Assembly (NCBI GenBank): GCA_023386765.1
Contig: JAEWJD010000396.1
Span: 1-5,224 of the forward strand
Direction of reading: 5' to 3'
DNA from: Pseudomonadota bacterium
GTDB taxonomy: Bacteria > Pseudomonadota > Gammaproteobacteria > Burkholderiales > Burkholderiaceae_B
Length of the DNA: 5,224 nucleotides
In this document: positions 5,192 through 5,224 of the stretch, piece after piece
Layout: the number at the start of each line of letters is the position of its first letter
How positions within the stretch are numbered: position 1 is the first letter of the stretch
Position numbers and translations under genes: made by a program
The notes under the pieces: model-generated
Told to the model about the DNA's origin: nothing
The model's input: only the letters and a program-made list of their open reading frames with translations
Databases searched by the model: none

Positions 5192-5224
5192 CAGCGCCCC
5201 GCCTGAGCCGCGACATGACAAGGG

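Noticed and set aside
5192..5224. Possible new gene start after pbpG
   Set aside because: Only 33 bases remain; the ATG at about 5214 cannot be assessed and no terminator or Shine-Dalgarno is clear.

Overview
The window looks like ordinary chromosome from a high-GC betaproteobacterium, most likely Alcaligenaceae (Bordetella/Achromobacter type). That placement is an inference from three things: strong G/C preference at third codon positions, a PBP7-type endopeptidase with a Lys/Ala-rich leader, and an AddB-like 'probable DNA repair protein' of the kind found in beta- and gammaproteobacteria. No mobile element, CRISPR array or phage gene is visible.

Minus strand, read right to left. A small VOC-fold (glyoxalase-like) gene (3455 to 3063, GTG start with a clear Shine-Dalgarno) ends in an intrinsic terminator at 3011-3041. 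After an intergenic stretch of about 300 bases holding a perfect TTGTC-N4-GACAA palindrome come three co-directional genes that could form one operon. They are an MFS transporter (2759 to 1563), a 44-codon single-TM peptide whose ATG overlaps the transporter's TGA (1566 to 1432), and, 65 bases further on, the N-terminal half of a long AddB-like DNA-repair protein (1366 to beyond the left edge). This last gene is open for 455 codons and runs off the window, and it is one of the main genes here.

Plus strand. A complete tRNA-Arg with anticodon CCU and encoded CCA lies at 3630-3705. It is followed by 283 bases without a gene, whose right half is unusually AT-rich and palindromic and probably carries the promoter of the next gene. 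That gene, pbpG (3989-5191), encodes a secreted D-alanyl-D-alanine endopeptidase (penicillin-binding protein 7 type) with all three active-site motifs and a Lys/Ala-rich linker of about 100 residues between the signal peptide and the catalytic domain.

The genes do not form one obvious pathway: transport, DNA repair, a VOC enzyme, a tRNA and cell-wall remodelling sit side by side. The points most worth a second look are the translationally coupled micropeptide behind the transporter, the histone-H1-like linker of PbpG, the palindromes in the two promoter regions, and the incomplete metal-ligand set of the VOC protein. I see no convincing evidence of an entirely new multi-gene system.
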